Positions 10,438-20,314 of a stretch of DNA of 64,000 nt are shown one piece after another; the stretch's first letter is position 1, and every line of letters begins with the position of its first letter. The notes under the pieces were generated by a model. It was not told the origin of the DNA, ran no database searches, and was given only the letters and a program-made list of their open reading frames with translations. The stretch spans positions 186,001 through 250,000 of the forward strand of contig NZ_ARXV01000006.1 in NCBI RefSeq assembly GCF_000756665.1, given 5' to 3'. This DNA comes from Alcanivorax nanhaiticus (lineage in GTDB: Bacteria; Pseudomonadota; Gammaproteobacteria; Pseudomonadales; Alcanivoracaceae). Both the position numbers and the translations under genes were made by a program.

Positions 10438-10462
10438 AAAAAATGCCCCGGCAAGCCGGGGC
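10438..10462 (-). terminator. Rho-independent terminator of pair 2
   Basis: On the minus strand the stem GCCCCGGC/GCCGGGGC is followed by ATTTTTT, about 40 bases after the stop of the second lipoprotein. Confidence 0.9.
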
Positions 10463-10503
10463 GAGGACAGTCATGCGAAAGGAAATCGCAGCACGCGTAT
10501 CCG

Positions 10504-13500
10504 TTACTGGATGGACACGCTCTGATAGCTGAGGTTGATACCGCCAGCCGGGATTTGCAGTGTCACCTTGCCGCCTTCAAAACCGGCCAGTGAGATCTCC
10601 AGATCCACGTCCAGCGGAGCCTGATTCTGCAGGCCGATAAAGAGGCGGCCATCCGGCAGGAAGTCCAGCGGCCCTTCCAGCACCACATTATCAATCGGCA
10701 AGCTCTTCACATTGTGCTCAAGACCAATCGGCAGACTCAGCGCCGGCGCATCGAACAGCAGATCGAACGGGATACGGAATACCGGACCATCCGGGGTTTC
10801 CACGATATAGCCCACCGGCGGCACCGTACGCGGGCTGTTCGGGTCATTCGGATCTTCCGGCTCATAGCGCACCCGCATGATGTTGGGACCGGTTGCGGTA
10901 TCAATCGGGATCAAACCGATGTTATCGAGGTTGGTAGCCTCAATCAGATCGGAAACCAAGGAGGCATCCAGCAAACCATTGACCACATCAGCCAGCGCGT
11001 CACCAATCAGCGGGATATTTCCCAGCAAGGTATCCAGGGTGCCTTCGGAAGTTAGCTGCACACCAATCACTGCGGTGGCATCCAGGTTAGTGAGCGCCAC
11101 CGTGGTGGGGTAAATCACCACTGGCACACCCTGCTCCACTTCATCGAAGTCCAGGATTTCGGTGTTCAGCAAACCGGTCACATACATGATCTTCTCGCTA
11201 TCACATTGTGTCGGCGTGCCACCCGCTGTGTCATCGAACCCGCAACCGGTGTTGGCATAGGACACCAACCCTTCACCACCGGTACCCCGTGGCACGATGA
11301 AGGTGGCATTGGCCGGGGTATCTGCCGGATCCAGGGTGTCACCGGTGATCACCGGTTCACCGCTGTCGATCTGGAAGTTGTTGTTCACATCGGCACTGGG
11401 CAAGTTCGCCAGTTCCTGGAAGATGGTGTTGGCAGCAGGGCCGCCCTTGAACAGGATCTCCATGTCCGGACCACCGTCTTTCAGACCGCCACCCAGCAGA
11501 GGGGCACTCTGGAAAGGAAGGCCGTCAGCGGAACAGATACCCGCACACCCGGTGCCGCCACCATTACCCGCCATCACATAGCGGTAAAGGGCTCCCTCTA
11601 CCCACGGTTGCTCCGGAGTAAAGGTCACATTGCGCGTTTCCACCTTCAGCTCACCGGCAACCGGCTCCCAGCTGCCTGCATTGTCTTTCTCTACCAGGAA
11701 GGTATTACCCAGTGTGATCGTGGACGCATCCATGTTCTGGGAAAAACGCACAATGATGGAACGGTTGGACGGAAGATCCACGATGGGTATCTGATCCACG
11801 ACAACCTGTTCAGCTTCCGCACTGGAAGAGATACAGGAGCCCTGGAAGCCAGAATCGATCGCCGTCTGATCTGCCACCGTACTGGCACAGGGGAAACCGG
11901 GATAGACCGTGGACGCGAAAGGACCGCGACGCACATCGCCGGGGTCGTTGATCACATACTCTGGCAAGGTGAAGTCGAGACTGTTATCGCCTTCCAGGCT
12001 GTCCAGCATTTGCAGGGGGTTACCCGCCAGATCGGTAATTTCCGGCGTGGTTGTGACCACATACTCCACACCATATTCCACCGCCGGATCGGGATGAATC
12101 ACCAGGGCATTACCGCTCAACGCCCAACTGAAAGGTTCAGCAACTCCACCCTTGGTCAACTGCAGCGTGGTGCCTGGGATAATGGAATCCGGCTCCAGCG
12201 CTTCATTGAAATGGATCACAATGGGCTCACCCGGTTCCATACGGTCGGCCACATTGCCCGGCTGCCAGGACAGCTCAGCACCATTATCTCCATTCATGAC
12301 CGGGACAAACGGGTTCACCGTATCCAGCGGCTGCGCAGGCGCATTTTCCTGATCGCGATAGGATTCCATGCGGAAACTGAGTACGCCGTAGCTGCTTTCC
12401 ACACCCAGCACCCGAGGCTCTACCACAGTGATGGCATCAGTATTCAGCTGACCATCTTCGATCAGGCCGGTCCCCACCAACTCCAGGTGCATGATGTTCT
12501 GGGTAAAGGCACCATTGGCGCGGGCATCTGCGGTGGAGGTAGCGATGTCCATGAACAGGCGCAGCTTCTTGGGTGCCTGATCACTGTCCGCATTGGGGTT
12601 GGGGTACAGGTAGCCGGTAGCATCCGAGATGATCTGCACCGTCACTTCACCGGAATCAAACCCCACCGGCACCTCACCACCGATAAAGACTTCCAGCGCA
12701 TCGCCGTTGAGAATACCGCCGCGCTTCACTCGCAGTGGAGTCACGTCCGGAAAATTGGGCGCAAACGCGAGCTCGGCATAGACATCCCCTGATTGCTTGG
12801 ACACTGTCTTGTCCTGCAACAGGGTGCCAATCACCGGCACACAGTTGATCGGCTGGCCGGTCAGGGCAGACAGGCGCACGCCGTCATCAAGGCAACCCAG
12901 ATCCTTGTCTGCCGGCGGCGCATTGGTGACCAATACGGCGCGCTCGCCGGTGGTGGGCGAAGTCGTATCCTGTGGCACCGTGCTGTGACTGAAGGCCGCA
13001 ATGGTATCGCCGGAGGTATTCTTGAGGCCGTCGATCACCAACTCATAGGTTTGGCCGGGCACCATATCGTCTTTCGGATCCACGGTAATACCCGTGCGGC
13101 CTACCAACATCAGTGCCGGGACAACCTCACCGTTACTCATCAGGCTGACAGTATCGCCATACACCGCACTACTGGCATCAATCGGCTGGGTGGTCTGCAC
13201 CCGGAAAGAAGAAAAATCCATGCTCTTGAACTGGCCGTCATCCGGGAACATGGACGCCACTTCAAAGCTGTCGCTGAGTCGCTGGGTAGCCAAGGGGCCT
13301 TCCAGCGCAGCGCGAGTGGTAAAGTTCAGGGTGCCGTCTTTAAAGGTGGTGGGAATGCCAAGCACATTCACATTATTCATGACCACCCGATACTCACTGG
13401 CCGGAGCCAGTGCATCCACCGGCGTCAACACCACGCCTTTGCCTTCACCCACCGAGCTCAGGGTAAACGGCACATCACCGTCCGGCCCGGTAAAGGAGAA

Positions 13501-13719
13501 ATTGTTGGTGGTCAGACTCACCGCATGGCTGAACTGCAACGCCACAATGGCACGCGGGGCCACTTGCTGCTGGTTATCCAGCGGATAGGTGTAGTGCAGA
13601 TTGCGCGGATCAAATGTCGGGGTATTAAAGCTGACCCTGGCACTGTCATCGCCACCACAACCGACCAGAGCAGTGGCGGCAAGGGCAGTAGCGATGAGGG
13701 CAATATTGTTCTTTTTCAT
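10504..13719 (-). CDS. Large Ig-like-domain lipoprotein (pair 2)
   Basis: 1071 residues, the longest of the three paralogues. Signal peptide with lipobox ALVGC, then FDPRNLHYTYPLD and repeated Ig-like segments (RAIVALQFSHAV, SMDFSSFRVQTTQPID, EPIVIHFNEAL, SIIVRFSQNMD). It shares GQPINCVP, VYPGFPCAS, the loop DVNNNFQIDSGE (about residue 777) and LPDGRLFIGL with its paralogues. Relative to pair 1 it has extra sequence near residues 900-960 (TLDTLLGNIPLIGD and following). GGAGG lies 6 bases before the ATG. It starts 12 bases after the barrel gene, so the two are co-transcribed. Role unknown. Confidence 0.85.
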   Translation of the reverse strand: MKKNNIALIATALAATALVGCGGDDSARVSFNTPTFDPRNLHYTYPLDNQQQVAPRAIVALQFSHAVSLTTNNFSFTGPDGDVPFTLSSVGEGKGVVLTPVDALAPASEYRVVMNNVNVLGIPTTFKDGTLNFTTRAALEGPLATQRLSDSFEVASMFPDDGQFKSMDFSSFRVQTTQPIDASSAVYGDTVSLMSNGEVVPALMLVGRTGITVDPKDDMVPGQTYELVIDGLKNTSGDTIAAFSHSTVPQDTTSPTTGERAVLVTNAPPADKDLGCLDDGVRLSALTGQPINCVPVIGTLLQDKTVSKQSGDVYAELAFAPNFPDVTPLRVKRGGILNGDALEVFIGGEVPVGFDSGEVTVQIISDATGYLYPNPNADSDQAPKKLRLFMDIATSTADARANGAFTQNIMHLELVGTGLIEDGQLNTDAITVVEPRVLGVESSYGVLSFRMESYRDQENAPAQPLDTVNPFVPVMNGDNGAELSWQPGNVADRMEPGEPIVIHFNEALEPDSIIPGTTLQLTKGGVAEPFSWALSGNALVIHPDPAVEYGVEYVVTTTPEITDLAGNPLQMLDSLEGDNSLDFTLPEYVINDPGDVRRGPFASTVYPGFPCASTVADQTAIDSGFQGSCISSSAEAEQVVVDQIPIVDLPSNRSIIVRFSQNMDASTITLGNTFLVEKDNAGSWEPVAGELKVETRNVTFTPEQPWVEGALYRYVMAGNGGGTGCAGICSADGLPFQSAPLLGGGLKDGGPDMEILFKGGPAANTIFQELANLPSADVNNNFQIDSGEPVITGDTLDPADTPANATFIVPRGTGGEGLVSYANTGCGFDDTAGGTPTQCDSEKIMYVTGLLNTEILDFDEVEQGVPVVIYPTTVALTNLDATAVIGVQLTSEGTLDTLLGNIPLIGDALADVVNGLLDASLVSDLIEATNLDNIGLIPIDTATGPNIMRVRYEPEDPNDPNSPRTVPPVGYIVETPDGPVFRIPFDLLFDAPALSLPIGLEHNVKSLPIDNVVLEGPLDFLPDGRLFIGLQNQAPLDVDLEISLAGFEGGKVTLQIPAGGINLSYQSVSIQ

Positions 13720-13731
13720 GATGCACCTCCG

Positions 13732-15087
13732 TTAAAACTTGAGGGTCAGGGAGCCAGAGAAGACATGTACATCGCCTTCGGTGCTCACACGCTCATAAGG
13801 GTTGGTGACGCCAGGCTGGGTACTGGTCAGCTCAAACTCTCTTTCGTCCAGCATCTGATACTGGTAACCAAAGTCCAGTCGAACCGGATAGGCGAGAATC
13901 GGTGGGTTATGGATGATCAGTGAACTGCCCACGCCGACGATCCATTTGTCGTTGTCGTAGTAGTTCACATCCGGGGTCTGGATGCTTTCCAGCGGGCTTT
14001 CCTGATACGCCACACCACCAAACAGAATCATGTGCTTGTTCACGGTCCACTCGGCACCTACGCGCGGCACGATGATGTCCTTGAACTCGGCATTGGCCTG
14101 ATCTTTCACCGTATCGCGGTCAAGCTCGTCTTCCAGGTCTTGCCAGTTTTGCTGCTCGACAGTGACACCGGCACGGAATTTGTCTGAGAAACGATAAAGC
14201 ACACCAGCGCTGAGAATGTCCGGCTGATAGGAATCGATGGTATCAATCAACACCGTGATACCTGGATCAATGACGGTGCCGGGGATAGTCAGATTGGATG
14301 CGACTGCAGTACGAGCCTCGGTATGGCCACGGAAGGCAAACGCGGTTTCCAGACCTGTCCAGATACCGCAGTCTTCTTTACCACAGAAGATCTTGTCCCA
14401 TTCCAGATTCATGGACAGCACAGGCCGAATGATTGGCTTGGCCTGAACGCTCAACTCCTCGTATTTGGTTTTGCCACTCAAGTCGGCGCTGGCGATCAGG
14501 GTCGCTTCACTGCGCAAGGAAACATGTGCCGATGCACCAGTGGTAATCCCGTTGGCCAGCTCCAGACCGCCACCAAGATTGAGGAAAAGTGGCTGACGAC
14601 CGTAGTTCAGGCTTTGCCCTTCCCGCGAGTTCTTGGACTCGAACGCCAGCATTTCTTCACCGTATTTTTCCACCCCGGCGATGATGGCGAAGTAGATAGG
14701 ATGTTCGTACTGGGTGATATCCGTCAGATCGGTCTTCAGCGCAATGATCTGCTGCTGGGTATCGGAAATATTGGCGCGGGAGCCATCACGCACCACGGCA
14801 GCGCCGCCACCACTGGGGTTGCCCAGGCTGTTAATGTCCAATTCGTGCTCACCGTGCAACAGCCCCAATGTCAGCTCACCACGCTCGTCCTGTGTCAGGT
14901 AGGCGGGGTTGTAATAGAGCGCTGAGGCTTGGGTATTAAACAGGGACAGCGCCTGGGCGGTGCCTACATCCGTGGGCAGGATGCCATAGGTATTGGCGGT
15001 ATTGCCCATAGCGGCGAATGCCGGGGCGGTCATCAGGGTCGAGAACAGGGTAGCTGCCCCCAGGCGGCTCAAGGATTTGACGAACAT
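13732..15087 (-). CDS. FadL/TraF_2-like outer membrane barrel (pair 2)
   Basis: 451 residues with signal peptide cleaved after about APAFA. The mature start MGNTANTYGILPTD then YYNPAYLTQ and the terminal SGSLTLKF match the other two barrels, but it is visibly the most divergent (for example SNPTSGG-like loop changes, CGKEDCG instead of CGDSDDC). The start at MFVKSLSRL is supported by GGAG 7 bases upstream; the longer frame has no such site. First gene of pair 2. Confidence 0.85.
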   Translation of the reverse strand: MFVKSLSRLGAATLFSTLMTAPAFAAMGNTANTYGILPTDVGTAQALSLFNTQASALYYNPAYLTQDERGELTLGLLHGEHELDINSLGNPSGGGAAVVRDGSRANISDTQQQIIALKTDLTDITQYEHPIYFAIIAGVEKYGEEMLAFESKNSREGQSLNYGRQPLFLNLGGGLELANGITTGASAHVSLRSEATLIASADLSGKTKYEELSVQAKPIIRPVLSMNLEWDKIFCGKEDCGIWTGLETAFAFRGHTEARTAVASNLTIPGTVIDPGITVLIDTIDSYQPDILSAGVLYRFSDKFRAGVTVEQQNWQDLEDELDRDTVKDQANAEFKDIIVPRVGAEWTVNKHMILFGGVAYQESPLESIQTPDVNYYDNDKWIVGVGSSLIIHNPPILAYPVRLDFGYQYQMLDEREFELTSTQPGVTNPYERVSTEGDVHVFSGSLTLKF

Positions 15088-15419
15088 ACAAATTCTCCGG
15101 CGTTTGTTATTCGGCTTATTGCCCATCTGATACCAGCGTGGGCTTGTTGCAGCGAAGAACAGGTGAACGGTATGCACCAGCTGACCTGTTCCTGCCTGTG
15201 TATATGCAATAAGTAAAACAAAACGGTCGTGCTACAGCCGTTGCGAAAAGGTTGGGAATAGTTGAGATACGGTGTGTGACTTGGCGGACTTGTTAAGGTG
15301 TGTAATCGGAATGTTGCCAAGCTCAGGGAGGGCCACACGCTGCAACAGTGGAGGGATACGACGGGGTAGCCGTCGTGGAAGACACGGCACCAGAATGCCC
15401 GGAGCCAAACCCCGGGCAC
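15088..15419. other. Leader region of pair 2; no gene seen
   Basis: About 330 bases upstream of the pair 2 barrel gene. No coding frame with a ribosome site and none of the heptamer repeats are visible; it presumably holds the pair 2 promoter. Confidence 0.5.
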
Positions 15420-15450
15420 AAAAAAGCCGGCCCGAGGGCCGGCAAAAATC
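15420..15450 (-). terminator. Rho-independent terminator of pair 3
   Basis: GCCGGCCC/GGGCCGGC stem with a T-run on the minus-strand 3' side (and A/T on the other side, so it may act both ways), 18 bases after the third lipoprotein stop. Confidence 0.9.
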
Positions 15451-15467
15451 ATTCAATGGCACACACG

Positions 15468-18400
15468 TTATTGCTTGATGGGTTCACCCAGATACTGGAG
15501 CTTGACGCCACCCACCGGGATTTTCAGGTAGATCTTCGGACTCAGGAACAGCACCGACAGGTTCACATCTACGGCCATGTCGTTGGAGTTGAGCTGCTCA
15601 ATCACCATGCGGCCATCCGGCAGGAAGGTCACAGGCCCGGACAGGTTCATGGTCAGGGGATAACTGTGCTGGTTGTGCGAACCGTCCAGCGTAATGTGCA
15701 TGTACGGCGCATCCAGATACAGGTTCACATCTGCGCGGAACTCCGGCCCGTTATCGGTCGGCACAATCCAGCCGGGAATCAGGCCCTGACGGTCGATTTC
15801 GTCATACACATAACTGCCATCCGGGTTCTGTTTGCCGCAATAGTTGGCGGCATCCGTGGGCCAGGCCACACAGTTGTAACGCATCCGCATGTACTGGGTT
15901 TCGGTCGGCGTTTCTTCGTCGATCAAGCCCAGAATCTTGACCTTGAGGGTCACCGAGGAGGCCTGGATCAGGGTTGGATAGAGCCCCACCCGTACTGCCT
16001 GCATTTCGTCACCGGACACCGGGTCCGTGTAGGTCGCGGTACCGAAGACTTCCGAGTTCAATCCGCCGACAACATGAATGCCGCACTGCTCTGGCAAAGC
16101 ACAGATCAATGATGGGTCGGTCAATCCACCCTCACTGCCGTCATCGCCTTTACTGGTGTCGATAATCAACGCTGTCGTATTGGCACCCGGCACGCCACCC
16201 TCATAACCCGGCTCACCACTATCGAAACGGCCATTACCGTTAAGGTCTGCGGTGGGCAGATTACGCAGCGGCTGGAACACGGAATCCGTCACCGCCGCAC
16301 CAGTGAAATGCAGGTGCATGTTCGGACCGCCCATGTCCGCATCCGGGGCTCGCAGTGTGGCGGTTTGCAAACGCTTGCCGGATACAGAACAAATCGCCTC
16401 ACCACTGCTGCAGTCATTGGGCTGCTGGGCACCGGTGCCGTTCACACTCATCAGGAGATAACGGTAGTTTCCGCCTTCCTCCCATGGCTCATCCGGCGTG
16501 AAAACCAGACTGCGAGCCCCCACTTCCAGCTTCCCGGTCACACCGGATTCGCAGTTATATTTGCGCTTGTCGCCATCCATGTAACGAATCGGCAGGCCGT
16601 TTTGGTCGGATTCCACCTTTTCGACTCTGAAACTCCCTACGCCGCAGGCTTCGGAGTTTTCAAACACCACAGAAGCCGGATCAATATCCTGGGAGAAATT
16701 CACCCGGATAGAACGGTCTGCCGGCATTAACGGCACCGGATTACGGTCATCTTCCGTTTTGCCACCCTGACAGAAACCATGGTTACCCGCTTCGATTTCC
16801 CAGTGCTCGTTATCCGTTGCACAGGGGAAGCCGGGGTAAGAGGTCAGCACGATGGGCGGTGCGGTATCACCCACCACCGCCGGCAGCGTGAAGGTTTCAT
16901 TGACCGGATTGAGGGAATTGCCGGCCAAATCCGTAACGCTGCCAGTGACAGCAACGGCGTAGTCGGTGCCCATGGCCAGATGTGCAGACGGACGAATAAT
17001 CAGCGTCGCCCCATCCAGCTCCCAATCCATATCAACAGCAACGCCGCCACTGGTTAGCGTGACCGAATCACCGGCAACCAGCGTAGAGGGATCCAGTGGT
17101 TCGTTAAAATTCAGGATCACCGGGTCTCCCGGACGGGCCGTCGTTGCCACGCCATTACCATCGACAGCCGGCACCATGGATTGCAAGCTTGGCGAGGTCA
17201 TGTCCGGTACTGGGGCAGGCGCGTTCTCCTGATCCGCATAGGACTTCATGTGGAAGCTGAGCAAACCGAAGGCGGTTTCCTGGCCCAGCACCTTCGGCTC
17301 CACCGCACCCACCGCATCGATTTCCATGCGGCCATCATTCACCAGCGCCATGCCGTTGAGCTCGACATGCATCAGGGTCTGGCTCAAACCGCCGTTGGCT
17401 TCCGGGTTTTCAGCGGTCATGGCCACGTCCATGAACAACCTCACCTGCTTGGGAGCCTGATGGGAATCGCTGTAGGGGTTGGGCACCAGATAGCCGGAGG
17501 CATCCGACAGGAAGGTCACGCTGATGGCACCAGTTTCGATACCCGCAGGCACATCGCCGCCAACCTTGACCTCAATATTGCTGCCGGTGAGCAAGCTGTT
17601 ACGGGCAATCCGCAACGGAGACACGTCCGGGTAGTTAGGCAGAAACGCCAACTCGGCATGCACATCACCGGATTGCAGCGTGGCATCCCTGCCACCCAAC
17701 AGGGTGGACTGGATCGGCACGCAGTTCATGGCCGCACCGGTCAGCTTGGCCAGCTGGGCACCGGGCTTATTGCAAGGATCGGTAGCCGCCGTGCTGGCAG
17801 GGACGACTTCCTGAACCAGAGTGGCACGGGGCATGGAATCACGCGCCGTCCAGGTCTGGGTATAACCTCCGGTCAAACCATCCTGGGTTGCTCCACGCAC
17901 CGCATCCGTCAACTTGAGGGTATATTTCTTGCCTGCGACCAGGTCTGAGGTTGGGTCGATGGTGACCGCATTGCCTTTGACCAGCAGCGTGGCGGGGACT
18001 GTCCCTTCTGGCCCTTCCAGTTCCACCGTGCCTTCCACATCGGTATCACCATACACCAGCGAGGAGACCTCCAGCTTTTGGTTGAACTGCAGCCGAATCG
18101 TGGAGAAATCCATGAATTGAAGCTGACTGCCATCCGGAATGATCTTGCTGATCGCCAGGTCCGGCGAGAGCTGCTGCTCCGACAGGGGGCCATCAATGGA
18201 CATCCGGGTAACGAAATCCAGCCCGCCGTCGTCAAACTGGGCCTCACCATTGCTGGTCTGGATATCGTTGAGCACCAACCGGTAATGCGTGGTCAGATCC
18301 AGCGGCGAGGCCGGCTGAATCACCACCCCCTTGCCACCACCCACCGATTGCGGTGCGCCCAGCGCCACCCGGTTATCTACGGTATCGTCACAGGCATCGC

Positions 18401-18632
18401 CCACTGACGGGCACTTCAGCAACATGAAGTTGCTGCCATCCACATTCACTTTGTGGGAAAAGCGCAGAATCAACGGCGTCTTTGGGGATACGCTGTCCTG
18501 GCCGTCATAGGGATAGCTGTAGTACACATCACCGATTTGCCAGTTTTCAAATGTGGGCTTGTCTCCGGCCTCGCCTCCACAGGCTGCCAGCAGGGCAGCG
18601 GAGGTGGCCAGGCATAACGCTTTCAGTTTCAT
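15468..18632 (-). CDS. Large Ig-like-domain lipoprotein (pair 3)
   Basis: About 1054 residues; signal peptide with lipobox LLAAC then GGEAGDKP. Ig-like segments (KTPLILRFSHKV, FMDFSTIRLQFNQKLE, GDPVILNFNEPLD, SIRVNFSQDID) match the paralogues, as do GAAMNCVP, SYPGFPCAT, the loop DLNGNGRFDSGE (about residue 796) and LPDGRMVIEQ. It has more cysteines than the others (for example CPSVGDACDD near the N-terminus). The start was set at MKLKAL because AGGAGG is 7 bases away; the ATG two codons earlier is only one base from that site. It follows the barrel gene by 11 bases. Confidence 0.85.
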   Translation of the reverse strand: MKLKALCLATSAALLAACGGEAGDKPTFENWQIGDVYYSYPYDGQDSVSPKTPLILRFSHKVNVDGSNFMLLKCPSVGDACDDTVDNRVALGAPQSVGGGKGVVIQPASPLDLTTHYRLVLNDIQTSNGEAQFDDGGLDFVTRMSIDGPLSEQQLSPDLAISKIIPDGSQLQFMDFSTIRLQFNQKLEVSSLVYGDTDVEGTVELEGPEGTVPATLLVKGNAVTIDPTSDLVAGKKYTLKLTDAVRGATQDGLTGGYTQTWTARDSMPRATLVQEVVPASTAATDPCNKPGAQLAKLTGAAMNCVPIQSTLLGGRDATLQSGDVHAELAFLPNYPDVSPLRIARNSLLTGSNIEVKVGGDVPAGIETGAISVTFLSDASGYLVPNPYSDSHQAPKQVRLFMDVAMTAENPEANGGLSQTLMHVELNGMALVNDGRMEIDAVGAVEPKVLGQETAFGLLSFHMKSYADQENAPAPVPDMTSPSLQSMVPAVDGNGVATTARPGDPVILNFNEPLDPSTLVAGDSVTLTSGGVAVDMDWELDGATLIIRPSAHLAMGTDYAVAVTGSVTDLAGNSLNPVNETFTLPAVVGDTAPPIVLTSYPGFPCATDNEHWEIEAGNHGFCQGGKTEDDRNPVPLMPADRSIRVNFSQDIDPASVVFENSEACGVGSFRVEKVESDQNGLPIRYMDGDKRKYNCESGVTGKLEVGARSLVFTPDEPWEEGGNYRYLLMSVNGTGAQQPNDCSSGEAICSVSGKRLQTATLRAPDADMGGPNMHLHFTGAAVTDSVFQPLRNLPTADLNGNGRFDSGEPGYEGGVPGANTTALIIDTSKGDDGSEGGLTDPSLICALPEQCGIHVVGGLNSEVFGTATYTDPVSGDEMQAVRVGLYPTLIQASSVTLKVKILGLIDEETPTETQYMRMRYNCVAWPTDAANYCGKQNPDGSYVYDEIDRQGLIPGWIVPTDNGPEFRADVNLYLDAPYMHITLDGSHNQHSYPLTMNLSGPVTFLPDGRMVIEQLNSNDMAVDVNLSVLFLSPKIYLKIPVGGVKLQYLGEPIKQ

Positions 18633-18643
18633 GGTCATGCCTC

Positions 18644-20008
18644 CTAGAATTTCAGAGTGATAGAACCGCTGAAGACATGTACATCCCCTTCGGCTTCTAC
18701 GGTTTCATAGGATTGTGGATACGCTGGCGAGCGCTGGTCGTAGAGATCAAACTCACGACTTTCCAGCTGCTGGTACTGATAGGCCAGATCCAGGCGCACC
18801 GGGAATGCCAGCACTGGCACCGACTTGTACTCTGCCGTCAGGCCCAGCCCCAGAATCCACTTGTCATTGTCCAGATAGTTCACTTCCAGTGAGCCATTGG
18901 ACTCCATGGGCGATTCGCTGAACGCCAGGCCGCCGGTCACCATGTAAGTGTCATCGAGACGGAATTCACCGCCCACGCGGGGCACGACGATGTCCTTGAA
19001 CTGCAGCTGATCCGGACCGCTGGCGTTCACCGCCTGATCCTTGATGGTGTCGCTTTCCAGTTCATCCTCAAGCGCCGACCACTGCTGCATTTCCAAGGTT
19101 ACCCCAAGACGCCAGCGATCCCGGCCGTAGGCCAGACCGGCGGCGTAGATATTCGGTTGGTAGGAATCAATGGTGCTCACTGCCAGGCTCATGCCCGGGT
19201 CCAGCACCGTACCAGGTATAGTGATGGTGGAGTCCACCTTGGTGCTGGAATTGGAATAACCGCGGAAGCTGAATGCCGCCTCCAAACCATTCATCCAGCA
19301 ATCGTCACTGTCGCCACAGAAGCTTTCACCGAAGTCCATGTTCAGGCCAAAAATCGGTCGCAATGACGGCACCGCAGAGACATTCAGGGTTTCATAGCTG
19401 GTCTTGCCGCCAAGGGTGGAGCTGGCAATCAGCTCGGCTTCCGAGTGCAACGTGATCCGGGCAGCAAAGCCCATATCCAGACCACGCCAGATCTGGGTGC
19501 CACCGCCCAGATTCAGAAACAGGGGCTGGCGACCATATTCCAGGTACTGGCCACCGGGTTCCGTGCCGGAAGAAAACGCCATCATTTCATCGCCGTATTT
19601 CTCTACCCCGAGCATGAAACCCAGATAGAGCGGATGGTCATACTGGGTAAGATTCGAGAGATCGGTCTTCATCCCCAGCAGCACTTGCTGGGAGGGCGCA
19701 TCCTGAAGTACGTCCCCATCACGGGTGGTCATGAAAGGGCTGCCACTCACCGGGCTGGCACGCAGTTCATGGTCGGCGTGCATCAGACCGGAGGTCAGTA
19801 CCCCCTGGCTCTCGCGGGCCAGATTGGCGGGGTTGTAGTAAGTCGCAGATACCTGACCATTGAACAGAGACAGCGCCTGGGCAGAGGCCACATCCGAAGG
19901 CAGCACACCATAGGTGGTACCGATATTCCCCATGCTTGCCATGGCCGGCAACGCAGACACAACCCCCAACCCGGCCAGAATGGCGGGCAGCACTTTCTTG
20001 TTTGTCAT
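18644..20008 (-). CDS. FadL/TraF_2-like outer membrane barrel (pair 3)
   Basis: 454 residues; signal peptide ending near LPAMAS, mature start MGNIGTTYGVLPSD, then YYNPANLA and a C-terminal Phe (SGSITLKF). It is closer to the pair 1 barrel than to pair 2 over long stretches (for example QYLEYGRQPLFLNLGG, LYLGFMLGVEKYG). A cysteine pair CGDSDDC is present. The start at MTNKKVLPA has GGAGAG 5 bases upstream. The first gene of the three-unit array in the direction of transcription, with its own 300-base upstream region. Confidence 0.85.
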   Translation of the reverse strand: MTNKKVLPAILAGLGVVSALPAMASMGNIGTTYGVLPSDVASAQALSLFNGQVSATYYNPANLARESQGVLTSGLMHADHELRASPVSGSPFMTTRDGDVLQDAPSQQVLLGMKTDLSNLTQYDHPLYLGFMLGVEKYGDEMMAFSSGTEPGGQYLEYGRQPLFLNLGGGTQIWRGLDMGFAARITLHSEAELIASSTLGGKTSYETLNVSAVPSLRPIFGLNMDFGESFCGDSDDCWMNGLEAAFSFRGYSNSSTKVDSTITIPGTVLDPGMSLAVSTIDSYQPNIYAAGLAYGRDRWRLGVTLEMQQWSALEDELESDTIKDQAVNASGPDQLQFKDIVVPRVGGEFRLDDTYMVTGGLAFSESPMESNGSLEVNYLDNDKWILGLGLTAEYKSVPVLAFPVRLDLAYQYQQLESREFDLYDQRSPAYPQSYETVEAEGDVHVFSGSITLKF

Positions 20009-20314
20009 GTAGCTCTCCAGAGACTCACCCGAACGGGCTTTATTATTTTTCATCAAATAGCTAGGCAGAAAATTGCCCAAAACATGGTATTAACGTACCA
20101 CTTTCCCGAAACATTACCTTACAACCAAGTCTCAATTCACCCCCAAAATTACATATATTCACATAAATAAACGCAGTAGATGCAAAAAGCTAATGCATTG
20201 GCATTAGTCGAATAATAAAGAGGCATTAGAGGAGCGAACTTGATTCAGAAAAAGCCAGTATGCACACGCATACACATCAAAGGAGAGAACATACAGAAAC
20301 AGGCCCGAACCGCG
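20009..20314. promoter_or_regulatory. AT-rich upstream region of pair 3 with palindromes
   Basis: No gene seen. It contains TGGTAttaacgTACCA (20085-20100) and CTAATGCattgGCATTAG (20190-20207), with a third GCATTAG at 20223-20229. These are candidate operators for the pair 3 barrel gene. No clear -35/-10 pair could be fixed by eye. Confidence 0.4.

Noticed and set aside
8777..20008. Conjugation system, from TraF-like barrels
   Set aside because: No pilus, relaxase or coupling genes; the similarity is to a FadL-like barrel family.
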